56,985 nucleotides of DNA, from contig SISS01000009.1 of assembly GCA_004332335.1 (NCBI GenBank), forward strand, positions 1-56,985, read 5' to 3'. The notes under the pieces were generated by a model. The model made no database searches. It saw only the letters and a program-made list of their open reading frames with translations, and was not told the DNA's origin. This document shows positions 26,607 through 35,165 of the stretch, piece after piece. Numbering within the stretch: the stretch's first letter is position 1; each line of letters begins with the position of its first letter. The position numbers were made by a program, and so were the translations under genes. The DNA comes from Methanoregulaceae archaeon UXB-2016 (lineage in GTDB: Archaea; Halobacteriota; Methanomicrobia; Methanomicrobiales; Methanospirillaceae).

Positions 26607-27452
26607 ATGGCGAACCGGATCCAGATGGCGGTGGCAGGAATCGCATCGCGACGGGCGGGAGGAGGGGCGGCCCGCGCGCTCCTCTCGCTCGCCGGCGGCC
26701 TCCTCGTCGGCCTCGTCGTGCTCTCGCTCCTGACCCTCGGTCTCCGCGCAGCCGCCGACCCGGACGCGCTCGGAGCCGCGGCGGCCGACCCGGACGTCTA
26801 CTCCGCGATCGCCGTCACCTTCGGGGCGGCCGCGTTCGCGGTCGCACTCCTCGTCCTCTTCGGGACACCCCTCGCGTACCTGATGAGCCGGACGAGGAGC
26901 CGGGCCCTCCCCCTGGTCGAGGCCGTGGTCGACCTGCCGCTCATCCTCCCGCACACCGTGGCCGGGCTCCTCGTCTACCTCCTCTTCATGCGGAACGGGC
27001 CGCTCGGGTCGGCGCTGGGCAGTGTGGGGCTCTCGTTCGAGGACGCGTTCCCGGGGATTGTCGTGGCCATGCTCTTTGTGGGCATCCCCTACTATGTGGG
27101 GCCTGCCAGGGACGGGTTTGCCAAGGTCCCGTTCGAGCTCGAGGAGGTCGCGCGGACCCTCGGAGCCGGCCCCGGCACCGCGTTTCTCCGGGTCGCCCTC
27201 CCCCTCGCGGGGCGAGAGTGCCTCTCCGGGGCCGTAGTCGCCTGGGGCCGGGCGGTGGGCGAGTTCGCGGCCGTGGTGATGATCGCCTACCACCCGTTCG
27301 TGATCTCGACCCTGATCTACACCCGGTTCACCCAGTATGGGCTGGCCGACACGGTCGCGATCGCGCTCGTGCTCCTCGTCGTCTGCGGAGCGGTCCTCTT
27401 CGCCCTGCGCCGTGCGGCCTCGCACCTCTGGAGGCCCGATGCTCCGGTGTGA
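26607..27452 (+). CDS. wtpB: Tungstate/molybdate ABC transporter permease
   Basis: 281 residues with about six membrane helices and the ABC permease EAA loop (LEEVARTLGAGPGTAFLRVALPLA, near residue 195). PLILPHTVAGL near 110 is typical of the ModB/WtpB group. Forms an importer with the ATPase gene that overlaps its 3' end by 14 bases and a binding protein (the WtpA-like gene at 17543 is the only candidate in this window). An alternative ATG four bases earlier is in another frame. Substrate, tungstate versus molybdate, cannot be read from sequence. Confidence 0.92.
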   Translation: MANRIQMAVAGIASRRAGGGAARALLSLAGGLLVGLVVLSLLTLGLRAAADPDALGAAAADPDVYSAIAVTFGAAAFAVALLVLFGTPLAYLMSRTRSRALPLVEAVVDLPLILPHTVAGLLVYLLFMRNGPLGSALGSVGLSFEDAFPGIVVAMLFVGIPYYVGPARDGFAKVPFELEEVARTLGAGPGTAFLRVALPLAGRECLSGAVVAWGRAVGEFAAVVMIAYHPFVISTLIYTRFTQYGLADTVAIALVLLVVCGAVLFALRRAASHLWRPDAPV

Positions 27453-28461
27453 GGACTGCCGGGTCCGGGCCGGCGACTTCCTCCTCAGGCTCGACCGGTT
27501 CGCGCTCGCCCGGGGCGAACACTGCCTCGTGATCGGCCCGTCCGGCGCCGGCAAGAGCCTCCTCCTCCGCACGATCGCGGGTCTGGCGCGGCCCGAGACG
27601 GGTTCGATCCGCCTCCGGGGCGATGAGGCCGCCGCCCTCCCGCCCGAGTCACGGCGGATCGGGCTCGTCTTTCAGCACTACAGCCTCTTCCCCCACCTCT
27701 CGGTCCTCGATAACGTGGCGTTCGGTCTCGCCATGCGAGGTGTCGGCCGGCGGGAGCGGCGACGGGAGGCCGGCGCCATGCTCGAACGGCTCGGGTGCGC
27801 CGGGCTCCCCGACCGCCGGCCGGGCACGCTCTCGGGGGGCGAGCAGCAGCGGGTCGCGATCGCCCGGGCACTCGTGGCTGGCGCGGATCTCCTGCTCCTG
27901 GACGAACCGTTCGCCGCCCTCGATCCGGGAATACGGGCCGTCTGCCGCTCGGAGCTCACGGAGCTCCGGCGTTCACTCGACCTCACCGTGCTCGAGGTCA
28001 CCCATGCACCCGACGAGGCCGCCGCCGGAGCGGACCGGGCCGTGGTCCTCGATCGCGGCGAGCTCGTCGCGGACGGCGCGTACGCGGACCTCGCGGCATA
28101 CCCGCCCGACCTCCGGGCCGCCCGGGCGCTCGGGGTCCCGAACCTGTTCCGGGTCGGACTTGTCGAGCCCGGGGCCGGGGGGTGGTGCACGGTCCCGGCA
28201 GCCCGGGTCGTCATCGTGGGGCCGGCGGACGATCCCGGCTCGCCGGAGGCGTTCGTGCTGACCGGGATCGTCGAGACGGTCGAGCCGCTCGGCCCGGTCT
28301 CCCGGGTCCGGCTCCGGATCGCGGGACCGGGAGGGCCGGCCGCTCTCACGGGTTTTGCCCGGCCGGACCTCGGGGAGGTCCTCTTCTCGGGCATGCGGGC
28401 ACAGGCCGTTCTGCGGGCCGCAGACATCCGGCGGCTGCCCGACGATGGGGAGTCGGGATGA
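27439..28461 (+). CDS. wtpC: Tungstate/molybdate ABC transporter ATPase
   Basis: 340 residues. Walker A GPSGAGKS (33-40), Q-loop Q79, signature LSGGEQQ (131-137), Walker B LLLLDEP (151-157) and D-loop ALDP are intact. The C-terminal 110 residues form a TOBE/MOP-like oxyanion-sensing domain. The ATG at 27439 follows GGAGGCC and overlaps the permease gene by 14 bases; earlier open frame is not coding. Confidence 0.93.
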   Translation: MLRCEDCRVRAGDFLLRLDRFALARGEHCLVIGPSGAGKSLLLRTIAGLARPETGSIRLRGDEAAALPPESRRIGLVFQHYSLFPHLSVLDNVAFGLAMRGVGRRERRREAGAMLERLGCAGLPDRRPGTLSGGEQQRVAIARALVAGADLLLLDEPFAALDPGIRAVCRSELTELRRSLDLTVLEVTHAPDEAAAGADRAVVLDRGELVADGAYADLAAYPPDLRAARALGVPNLFRVGLVEPGAGGWCTVPAARVVIVGPADDPGSPEAFVLTGIVETVEPLGPVSRVRLRIAGPGGPAALTGFARPDLGEVLFSGMRAQAVLRAADIRRLPDDGESG

Positions 28462-28499
28462 GAAGGCATATGTACCGGCCCGCCGACCCTCTATCAACC

Positions 28500-28937
28500 A
28501 TGGAGCGAGGCGGTACCGGGCCACACCAGGCCGAAGACCGGGTGAGCACCGCGCTCCGCCGGGTCAACGGCGGGATCGCGCTGGAGCGCAAGCCCCTCAC
28601 GCAGCTCCTCCTCGAACGCGTTCCTTCGACGACCTGCCACGATCGCTCCGAGTACCGGTTCGACCTGTTCGTGCTCCGCGACTTCGCCGCCTCGCTGCCG
28701 GCATCTCTCCACTGGCGGCTCCTCCTTCCCGTCCTCTTCTTTGTCGACCTGGACGACGGAGACCGCTGCTTCATCATAAGCGCCGACACCTTCACGGCCC
28801 TCCGCGTCCTCGGGCTGCTCCACGGACGGCGCGAGCTGGTGGGAAACCGGCTCTACCTGGACCGCAGCGTGGCCGAAGGGTTCATCGCACGCTTTCCGGG
28901 CATGGGACAGGTCGCGGTCGCGCCACTCCTGGCTTGA
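28500..28937 (+). CDS. DUF61-family archaeal protein
   Basis: 145 residues, soluble. Fits the archaeal DUF61 family: LRRVNGGIALERKPLTQLLLE at residues about 18-38, then YRFDLFVLRDFAASLP and LLLPVLFFVDL, then a strand-rich end. Function unknown. Two starts compete. ATG 28500 has a TATA-like GCATATGTA 26-34 bases upstream, suitable for a leaderless message; ATG 28458 overlaps the wtpC stop (ATGA) with GGGGAG before it. Family length favours 28500. Confidence 0.8.
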   Translation: MERGGTGPHQAEDRVSTALRRVNGGIALERKPLTQLLLERVPSTTCHDRSEYRFDLFVLRDFAASLPASLHWRLLLPVLFFVDLDDGDRCFIISADTFTALRVLGLLHGRRELVGNRLYLDRSVAEGFIARFPGMGQVAVAPLLA

Positions 28938-28963
28938 GAGTCGGGGGAGTCGCTGCTGGTCGG

Positions 28964-28970
28964 AAAAAAA
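28964..28970 (-). terminator. Oligo-T terminator of the cooS operon
   Basis: Seven T on the minus strand directly after the stop codon of the small Cys protein gene (stop 28972-28974), last gene of the cooS transcription unit. Confidence 0.55.
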
Positions 28971-28971
28971 G

Positions 28972-29247
28972 TCAGGCGGGGGTCCGCCCGTACTCCTCCA
29001 GGAGCGCGACCGCATACGCATCGCGCTTCTTCGTCGGGATGTAGTTCCCCTTCGAGAGGCGTGCAAGGAGCTCGCGCGCGACTGCTCCGTCGTCGCCGAG
29101 ACCCAGCGCCTTCACGGCCGCGATGCACTCGTCGAGGCCAGTGATCCCGGTCTCGATCCCGTCGATCGGGATCCGCCGCACCCCGGGCGCCTCGCTCACC
29201 ATGCCCCCGCAGATCGTGCAGTAGACCCCTTCGTCCTCCTTGCCCAT
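28972..29247 (-). CDS. Small CxxC protein linked to cooS
   Basis: 91 residues. CTICGG near residue 10 is half of a zinc-ribbon-like or redox Cys pair; the rest is helical, with NYIPTKKRDAYAVALLEEY at the C-terminus. Seems to be a methanogen-conserved small protein, but I cannot give a function. Starts 4 bases after the cupin stop, so it is the third gene of the operon. It could serve in cluster assembly or regulation for the CooS-like protein; only gene order supports this. Confidence 0.75.
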   Translation of the reverse strand: MGKEDEGVYCTICGGMVSEAPGVRRIPIDGIETGITGLDECIAAVKALGLGDDGAVARELLARLSKGNYIPTKKRDAYAVALLEEYGRTPA

Positions 29248-29251
29248 GCCT

Positions 29252-29587
29252 TCACCCCCGGATCATGACGAGCGCCATCTTGAACGGCGTGACCGCCGAG
29301 AGCGCGTGCGGCACGTTGGCCGGAAAGATGATCGTCTCGCCGGCCTTCATCTGGTGGGTCTCGCCGGCGACCCAGACCTCGGTCTCGCCGTCCAGGATCG
29401 TAACAACCGCGTCGAACGGGGCTGTGTGCTCGGAGAGGCCCTCGCCCTCGTCGAACGAGAAGATCGTGATCGACCCGGCCGGGTTGTTCACGATCATCCG
29501 GCTGGCAACCGTGCCGGCCCGGTAGTCGACGAGGTCCTCGAGCCGGAGGACTCTGCCCCCGAGCTCCTCGCGTGAGTGTGTGCTCAT
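29252..29587 (-). CDS. Single-domain cupin protein
   Basis: 111 residues forming one cupin barrel. Motif 1 is partly conserved (SEHTAPFDAVVTILDGE, one His) and motif 2 reads FPANVPHAL (His present), so metal binding is possible with fewer His than usual. Begins exactly where the cooS stop ends, so translation is likely coupled. Such cupins are frequent beside redox genes as small binding or sensing modules. Confidence 0.88.
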   Translation of the reverse strand: MSTHSREELGGRVLRLEDLVDYRAGTVASRMIVNNPAGSITIFSFDEGEGLSEHTAPFDAVVTILDGETEVWVAGETHQMKAGETIIFPANVPHALSAVTPFKMALVMIRG

Positions 29588-31495
29588 TCAGATCCCCAGG
29601 GTTGTTCGCTTCCCTTCAATATGAGTGAGGATGTTCTCGGCCGCCTTTGCCGGGTCCTTCTCGACGTCGAGCCTGCCCCCCGTGATCCCCGGGAGCTCCT
29701 GCGTGAGCAGGTTCACGAGGTTCGGGGCGCCGGTCACGAACGGCACGGGGAAGACATAGGTGTAGAGGCCGTAGGCGAGGGCGAAGAGGGCGTCGATCGT
29801 CGCCTTCTGCTCCATGTACTGCGGCGCAACCGCTGCAAGGGGCAGGTCGGTCACGGGCACGTCTCCGAGGGCGTGACCGATCGCTCCGATCAGGTCCGCG
29901 AGCCGGCCCGTGTCCGTGCAGGTGCCATACGAGAGGACGGGCGGCACGCCCAGGAGCTCGCAGACCTTCTTCACGCCGGGCCCGGCGAGGTCCTTCGCCT
30001 CGGGCGAGCAGAGCCCCGCGACCTGCATCGCCGCGTTCCCGCAGCCCATCGAGAGGACCAGGATGTCGCGCCTGATCAGCTCCTTCGCGACCGCGACCTG
30101 GTGCACGTCCTGGCCGTACTCGCGGAGGGCGGTGCAGGAGACGAGCCCGACCACGCCGCGGACCGTCCCGTCCTTGATCAGGTTCAGGAGCGGGTCGAGC
30201 GAGCCGCCGAGCGCCTCGACGATCGACTCGTTCGAGAACCCGACGACCGCCTCGCGGACCGGCAGGCCGGTGACGGGGGTCACGCTCGCGCGACGGTCCT
30301 GGTAGTTGTCGACCCCCACCTGGAGGAGGAGCGTCGCCTGCTCCTTCGCCTTCGAGGGGTCGTAGGTCAGCCTGTGCTTCTCGCCCTCGAACGCGAGCAC
30401 CTCCGTGACCGGGACGAGCTGGAAGTGGTACTTCTCGGCGTAGGCCGGGTCGAGGGGCATCGAGCAGTTCATGTCCGCGGCGAAGACGTCGATCGCGCCG
30501 GTCGCGATCACGGCCTCCTGGCTGAGCCAGTTGCCCGTGTACCCCCAGAGAACCTCGTCCTGCTCCCAGTGCTGGATCATCTCCTGGCCGGTCTCGATGT
30601 TCGCGATGACCCGGAGGCCTTTCGCACCGACCGCCTTCGCCTTCTCCTGCCACTCCGGGACTCGGGCGAGCTCGACCATCGCGAACCCCAGGAAGGGCTC
30701 GTGGCCGTTCGGCAGGACGTTGACGTAGTCGGGGTCGAGCACGCCGAGGTCGACCTGCATCGTGTGGGGACGGGGGGTGCCGTAGAGGATGTCCTGGATC
30801 ATCTCGAGCACGACCTGGGACTGGTAGGCCATCGCGACCCCGAGGCGCATCGCCTTCTTCGCGAGGCTGACGTACGAGCCGTCCACGTTCGTCAGGCAGG
30901 AGGCCGCGTCCATGACCGTCTCGCCGTTGATGCCGCCGGGGAAGATGTTGAGCTTGCGCCAGACCTCCTTCCTCTCGATCGGTGCGAGGAGTTCGACGAT
31001 CTGGCTCGGCTCGTGGGTGAAACGGTGGAAGTCCGCCTCGACCGCGTCGCAGAGCCGGAGCGCCACCTCGTCGTCCGTGCCCGCGGTCCCGACCCCGAGC
31101 CGGGCCGCAAAGGTCCGGAGCTTCGCCGGCTCAGCGATCTGGAACGGCGTGGTCCCCTGCGCCGTCTCGCGGAGGGTCCGGACCGCCTGCTGACAGTGGT
31201 AGTGGTAGTTCGTCGCGCCCATGATGTTCCGGAGGAGCATCATACGCATGGCCATGCCGTCGGCCGAGATGCCGCAGACGCCGCGCTTGTCCTTCTCGGC
31301 GTCGGCCCGGCAGGGCCCGTTCGAGCAGAAGTCGCAGCGCGTGCCGGCCATGCAGAAGCCGCAGCGTTTGTCGGGGTCGCCGCCGAATCCCTGCGCCTCG
31401 TACCGGTCCCAGACGTTGCTCTTGCCGTCGGCCTTCAGCCGCTCGAACATGGTCCGGACCGAGTCATGATAGGAGATCCTGTCGCCTTCCATCAT
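29588..31495 (-). CDS. cooS: CooS-like CO dehydrogenase/hybrid-cluster-type protein
   Basis: 635 residues aligning end to end with monofunctional Ni-CODH. D-cluster Cys are C45 and C48 (CX2C, as in the Desulfovibrio enzyme with a 2Fe-2S cluster); B-cluster Cys are C54, C57, C62, C74. At the active-site cluster, H265 (GHEP), C344 (ADMNCSMP), C454, C485 (MGCG), C526 (GTCTD) and K564 are kept. However, the usual CCTGNE segment reads IETGQE, so the cluster-C Cys (C295 in Carboxydothermus) is Glu301. Glu at this place is a cluster ligand in hybrid-cluster protein. CO oxidation is therefore uncertain. The His relay near residues 98-100 is also altered. First gene of a three-gene unit; ATG 31492 is an alternative start. 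Confidence 0.9.
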   Translation of the reverse strand: MMEGDRISYHDSVRTMFERLKADGKSNVWDRYEAQGFGGDPDKRCGFCMAGTRCDFCSNGPCRADAEKDKRGVCGISADGMAMRMMLLRNIMGATNYHYHCQQAVRTLRETAQGTTPFQIAEPAKLRTFAARLGVGTAGTDDEVALRLCDAVEADFHRFTHEPSQIVELLAPIERKEVWRKLNIFPGGINGETVMDAASCLTNVDGSYVSLAKKAMRLGVAMAYQSQVVLEMIQDILYGTPRPHTMQVDLGVLDPDYVNVLPNGHEPFLGFAMVELARVPEWQEKAKAVGAKGLRVIANIETGQEMIQHWEQDEVLWGYTGNWLSQEAVIATGAIDVFAADMNCSMPLDPAYAEKYHFQLVPVTEVLAFEGEKHRLTYDPSKAKEQATLLLQVGVDNYQDRRASVTPVTGLPVREAVVGFSNESIVEALGGSLDPLLNLIKDGTVRGVVGLVSCTALREYGQDVHQVAVAKELIRRDILVLSMGCGNAAMQVAGLCSPEAKDLAGPGVKKVCELLGVPPVLSYGTCTDTGRLADLIGAIGHALGDVPVTDLPLAAVAPQYMEQKATIDALFALAYGLYTYVFPVPFVTGAPNLVNLLTQELPGITGGRLDVEKDPAKAAENILTHIEGKRTTLGI

Positions 31496-31526
31496 CCCGT
31501 CACCGCGGGCATAGGCGACGGGGACG

Positions 31527-31541
31527 GATATTATGTAGTGT
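31527..31541 (-). promoter_or_regulatory. Candidate TATA box of the cooS operon
   Basis: Minus-strand CTACATAATATCC, the only AT-rich element in the 190-base gap, about 32-46 bases upstream of the cooS ATG. GGTGACGGG before the ATG can act as a ribosome site. Confidence 0.45.
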
Positions 31542-31686
31542 TGCCGGTCGAGTCGGCCACCGGACGACCAGAATCCGACCGTTCGTGCTCATCGTGCACC
31601 GACACCGGAGTCTCTGCCCTCGCGGAGCCCGAGGTGTGAGAGATCGGGACGAGCGGTTTTTCTGAGAGGGCGAACCCGACACGCTC

Positions 31687-33390
31687 TCATCCCGCCGGTC
31701 CGACCGGTCGGAACGCCCCGCGCGGCACCGTGAGCTCGAACCGCGCTCCTGCGCCCGGCAGGCCCGTCTCCTTGATGCCGATCCTGGTGATCGCGAGGAT
31801 CTCACGGGTGAGAAAGAGACCGAGTCCGGTCCCGTGCCCGATCCCGCGCTCGAAGATCCGCTCCTTCTCGTCGGCAGGCACGCCGACTCCGTCGTCCTCG
31901 ATGCTGACCAGGAGGCCGTCCAGCCGCCCTTCGATCGTGCAGAGGATGCGGGTGACCCGTTCGCCGTGACGGACCGCGTTCTCGAGCAGGTTCGCAAAGA
32001 CCTGACCAAGCAGCGCGTCCGCGAGCACTTCGACCCGGGCGCCCGCCAGTTCCACCGCGACGCCCCTGAGTTCCGCCTTGGATGCGGCGGCGAGAAAGAC
32101 GGTCTGGACCTCCTGCCAGGTGGGCGCCTTGATCCCCAGGTCCTGGTAGTGCTTCGTAAACCGCAGCTGCGCCTCCATCACCTGGAGGTGCTGGCGTACC
32201 CGGTCGAGGTACTCGGCCTGCACGACCACGTCGTCGGTTGCCTGCGCCAGGTGGAGATAGCCGGCGAGGACCGCGAGCCGGTTCTGAAGGTCGTGCCGCG
32301 TGATACTCGAGAGGAGGTTGAGCTGCTCGTTCGCCTGCCGGAGGGCCTGCTCGGTCCGCCTCCGGTCCGTGATATCACGCGCGGCGGCATAGAGGCGGTC
32401 GCCGTGGGAGAACGATCGCCATTCGATGGACCGATACTCGCCGTCGGCACGGCGGTAGCGGTTGACGAAGTTGACCAGGGGCTCTCCGCGGGTCAATCCG
32501 CCGACCGCCTCCCGGGTCGCCACGAGGTCGTCGGGGTGCACGAGTTCGAAAAAGACCCGACCCTCGAGATCTTCGAGCCTGTACCCGAGCGTGCGCTCCC
32601 ACTCAGTGCTGAGCCGGAGGAGATGCCCGTCCGTATCCGCGATACAGAAGAGATCGATCGAGTGACGGAAGAACCGGTCGAGTTCGGCCGCCGAGGCGGC
32701 ACGGGCCTCCTCGGCCTCTCTTCGAGCCGAGATATCACGAGAGGTGCTGATCACCATCGAAGCGCCCTTGATCTCGATCAGCCTCGTTGAGACCTCGACC
32801 GGGATCGACAGGCCGTCCCTGGTGCGGTACATGCTCTCAAAGATTGCCGGGTCGTCTGCACGGGGATGCAGAGCACGGTCGTTGCAGTGCACGAACTCAT
32901 CGGCAGAGTCGATCTCGGCCGCAGAGAGGCCGAGCAGCTCCTCGCGCGAGTACCCGAGCCGTTCGCATGCGGCCGGGTTTGCATCGACGATGGTACCGTC
33001 GAGGTCATGGATGAAGACCATATCCCCGATGCCGTCGAAGAGGGACCGTGAGCGCATCTCGCTCTCGATAAGGCGAGCCTGGCCCGCCTCGAGATCAAGG
33101 AGCTGCTGGCGGAGCTCCTCCTCGGCAGCAGCCAGGTTATCGTTGGCGCAGCGGAGATGGTCCTCGGCCTGCCTCCGATCCGTGACGTCGATCACGACTC
33201 CTTCAAGGAAGTCGGGCTGGAGACCCCCGATCGGAACACCCCGGCCCTGCTCCCAGACCCACCGTTCGGCCCCCTCGGCCGTCCGGATCCGGTACTCGAC
33301 CCGGAAGGGCTGACCGAGGCCGAGGGCGTCCTGAATCTCGGTCCAGACCTGCTCGCGATCGTCCGGATGGATCAGGTCGTTGTAGGTCAC
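31687..33390 (-). CDS. C-terminal half of a broken PAS sensor histidine kinase
   Basis: The frame opens inside a PAS domain (VTYNDLIHPDDRE, the C-terminal half), so it lacks a proper start. Then come two full PAS domains (about 110-230 and 240-360) and a methanogen-type kinase core with H-box ITRHDLQNRLAVLAGYL, N-box LLENAVRHGE and G-box GHGTGLGLFL. The missing N-terminal part is the adjacent frame ending at 33465. Reading across shows that one gene of about 1160 codons was interrupted by an amber codon (33465-33467) and loss of one base near 33414-33418. The kinase at 46734 has the same plan. As it stands it is likely a pseudogene unless the GTG at 33390 is used. Confidence 0.75.
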   Translation of the reverse strand: MTYNDLIHPDDREQVWTEIQDALGLGQPFRVEYRIRTAEGAERWVWEQGRGVPIGGLQPDFLEGVVIDVTDRRQAEDHLRCANDNLAAAEEELRQQLLDLEAGQARLIESEMRSRSLFDGIGDMVFIHDLDGTIVDANPAACERLGYSREELLGLSAAEIDSADEFVHCNDRALHPRADDPAIFESMYRTRDGLSIPVEVSTRLIEIKGASMVISTSRDISARREAEEARAASAAELDRFFRHSIDLFCIADTDGHLLRLSTEWERTLGYRLEDLEGRVFFELVHPDDLVATREAVGGLTRGEPLVNFVNRYRRADGEYRSIEWRSFSHGDRLYAAARDITDRRRTEQALRQANEQLNLLSSITRHDLQNRLAVLAGYLHLAQATDDVVVQAEYLDRVRQHLQVMEAQLRFTKHYQDLGIKAPTWQEVQTVFLAAASKAELRGVAVELAGARVEVLADALLGQVFANLLENAVRHGERVTRILCTIEGRLDGLLVSIEDDGVGVPADEKERIFERGIGHGTGLGLFLTREILAITRIGIKETGLPGAGARFELTVPRGAFRPVGPAG

Positions 33391-33464
33391 CCGGCGGGAG
33401 TCGACGAGGTCTTCGGGGCATACCCTGTCAGCTCGCGGGCTCCATCGCTCACGAAGAGCATGGT

Positions 33465-35165
33465 CTAGTCCCGGTCACTCCGGCACCGATAGACAAGTCC
33501 GGGGATGTTGTCCATCAGGGTCGAGAGCCGGCGTTCGCTCTCGATTAGTGCTCCGGTCGCCGCCCGTCGGTCGGTCTGATCGCTCACGGCACCGATCATC
33601 CGGACGGGCCGGGCCGTCTCCAGGAGGACGGTCGAACGCTCGCCGAGCCAGTGGACCGTGCCGTCGGGCCAGATGACGCGGTACTCGACGTCCTCGACCG
33701 GCCGGCCTTCGAGGGCCTCGTGGACCCGGTGCTTCACCCGTTCGCGATCGTCGGGATGCACGCGCGCAAGCCACTCGCTCTCAGAGGGTATGCCGGTGCC
33801 GGACGAGAGACCGAAGAGAGCGGAGAAGAGGTCCGAGCAGAAGAACCGGTCGGCCTGGAGCTCCCAGTCATACAGGCCGATCCGGCCTGCATCCAGGGTG
33901 AGGGCGAGCCGTTCCTGGATCATGCGAAGGGATTCCTCGCTCTCGCGCCGCGCGGTGGTCTCGAACAGGACGCCGTGGAAGATCAGACGGCTGCCGCGCC
34001 GATGCGGTCGGGCCGAGCCTGAGAGCCAGATGGTCCTGCCCGAGGGGTGGTGGAACCGGCCCTCCCACTCCCAGGGGGTGAACTCCAGGACGGCCTCGTC
34101 GATCGACTCCCGGAAGGACCGCAGATCATCGGGATGGAGACACTCGAGGAACTTCTCAAACAGGTCATCGTCGGTTGCCTGGAGCCCGAGGATGGAGCCG
34201 GCACGGTCGGTCACGTACTCCATCCCCTGCGTGCCGTCGGGCTCGACATAATACCTGTAGAGGACGCCCGGGACGTTGTCCGCCATCTCCTGCAGGAGAT
34301 GGTGGCTCTCGCGGGCGTGCTCCTCGACACACTCGAGCTGTGCGTACTGCCGTCGCTGCTCCTCTGCGGCCGCAGCAAGCCGCTCGTTCGCCTCCCGCAT
34401 TCCGATCTCGACCCGCTGCTGCTCTGAGACGTCACGTATCACCGTGACCACGGCCCGCACCTGCCCGTCCTCGACTACCGGGATCTTCCGGGTCTCGGTC
34501 GAGAACTCCCGGTCACCGAATCGCAGCGTCTCGAACGTCGTCACAACGGCCCCCTGGGCAAACACACGGTCGTACTCGCGGAGCACGCCGGACGGAAGCA
34601 TCGGAAAGGCCTCTTCAACTCGAAGTCCGATCGGATTCGGATTGAAGCCGAACTCGAGGCACATCCGGACCATGGTCCGGTTGACGAGCGTGAGACGCCG
34701 GTCGGCGTCGATCACGTGGACCAGATCGGCCATCGCGTCGACGGTCGTCCGGTAGAGGTCTTCGTTCTCCCTCGCGGTCCGTTCGGCCTCGCGCCGGCGC
34801 ACTGCCTGCAGGACCTTGTGGAGGAGTTCGGCGAACTGGATCCCGGGGTCGCCGCCCTTCTGAAGGTAGAAGTCGGCCCCGAGCTCGAACGCCCGGACCA
34901 CGACCTCCTCGCGTCCCCGGCCCGTGAATAGGATAAACGGCGTGCCGGCGCCGGACGCCCGGACCAGCCGGAGAAGTTCGAGCCCGTCCATGCCGGGCAT
35001 CTGGTAGTCCGAGATGACGGCGTCGAATCGCTGTCGACGGAGCAGGCCCAGGGCCTCCTCGCCCGTCAAAACGGTCGTGACCCGGCACTGGCTGGTCCGC
35101 TCGAGAAAGAGCCTGCCGATCTCGAGCAGGGCCGGCTCGTCGTCGACATACAGCACCGAGAGCAT
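33465..35165 (-). CDS. N-terminal half of the same kinase: response-regulator receiver plus PAS domains
   Basis: Starts at ATG 35165 after GAGGATCA. Residues 1-125 are a receiver domain (SVLYVDDEP, phosphoacceptor Asp in AVISDYQMPGMDG, FTGRG, and Lys in LQKGG). Three PAS domains follow (about 140-265, 290-410, 410-540) and the frame stops at TAG after VYRCRSDRD, in the first strand of a further PAS domain, where related PAS domains have Trp (TGG to TAG). Beyond it the PAS sequence continues (TMLFVSDGARELTGYAP) and then shifts frame into the downstream half. May still make a receiver-PAS protein. Confidence 0.75.
   Translation of the reverse strand: MLSVLYVDDEPALLEIGRLFLERTSQCRVTTVLTGEEALGLLRRQRFDAVISDYQMPGMDGLELLRLVRASGAGTPFILFTGRGREEVVVRAFELGADFYLQKGGDPGIQFAELLHKVLQAVRRREAERTARENEDLYRTTVDAMADLVHVIDADRRLTLVNRTMVRMCLEFGFNPNPIGLRVEEAFPMLPSGVLREYDRVFAQGAVVTTFETLRFGDREFSTETRKIPVVEDGQVRAVVTVIRDVSEQQRVEIGMREANERLAAAAEEQRRQYAQLECVEEHARESHHLLQEMADNVPGVLYRYYVEPDGTQGMEYVTDRAGSILGLQATDDDLFEKFLECLHPDDLRSFRESIDEAVLEFTPWEWEGRFHHPSGRTIWLSGSARPHRRGSRLIFHGVLFETTARRESEESLRMIQERLALTLDAGRIGLYDWELQADRFFCSDLFSALFGLSSGTGIPSESEWLARVHPDDRERVKHRVHEALEGRPVEDVEYRVIWPDGTVHWLGERSTVLLETARPVRMIGAVSDQTDRRAATGALIESERRLSTLMDNIPGLVYRCRSDRD

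Noticed and set aside
33465..33467. TAG in the kinase read as pyrrolysine
   Set aside because: A one-base frameshift follows within about 50 bases, the position is a Trp in related PAS domains, and no pyrrolysine genes are visible here. Decay explains it better.
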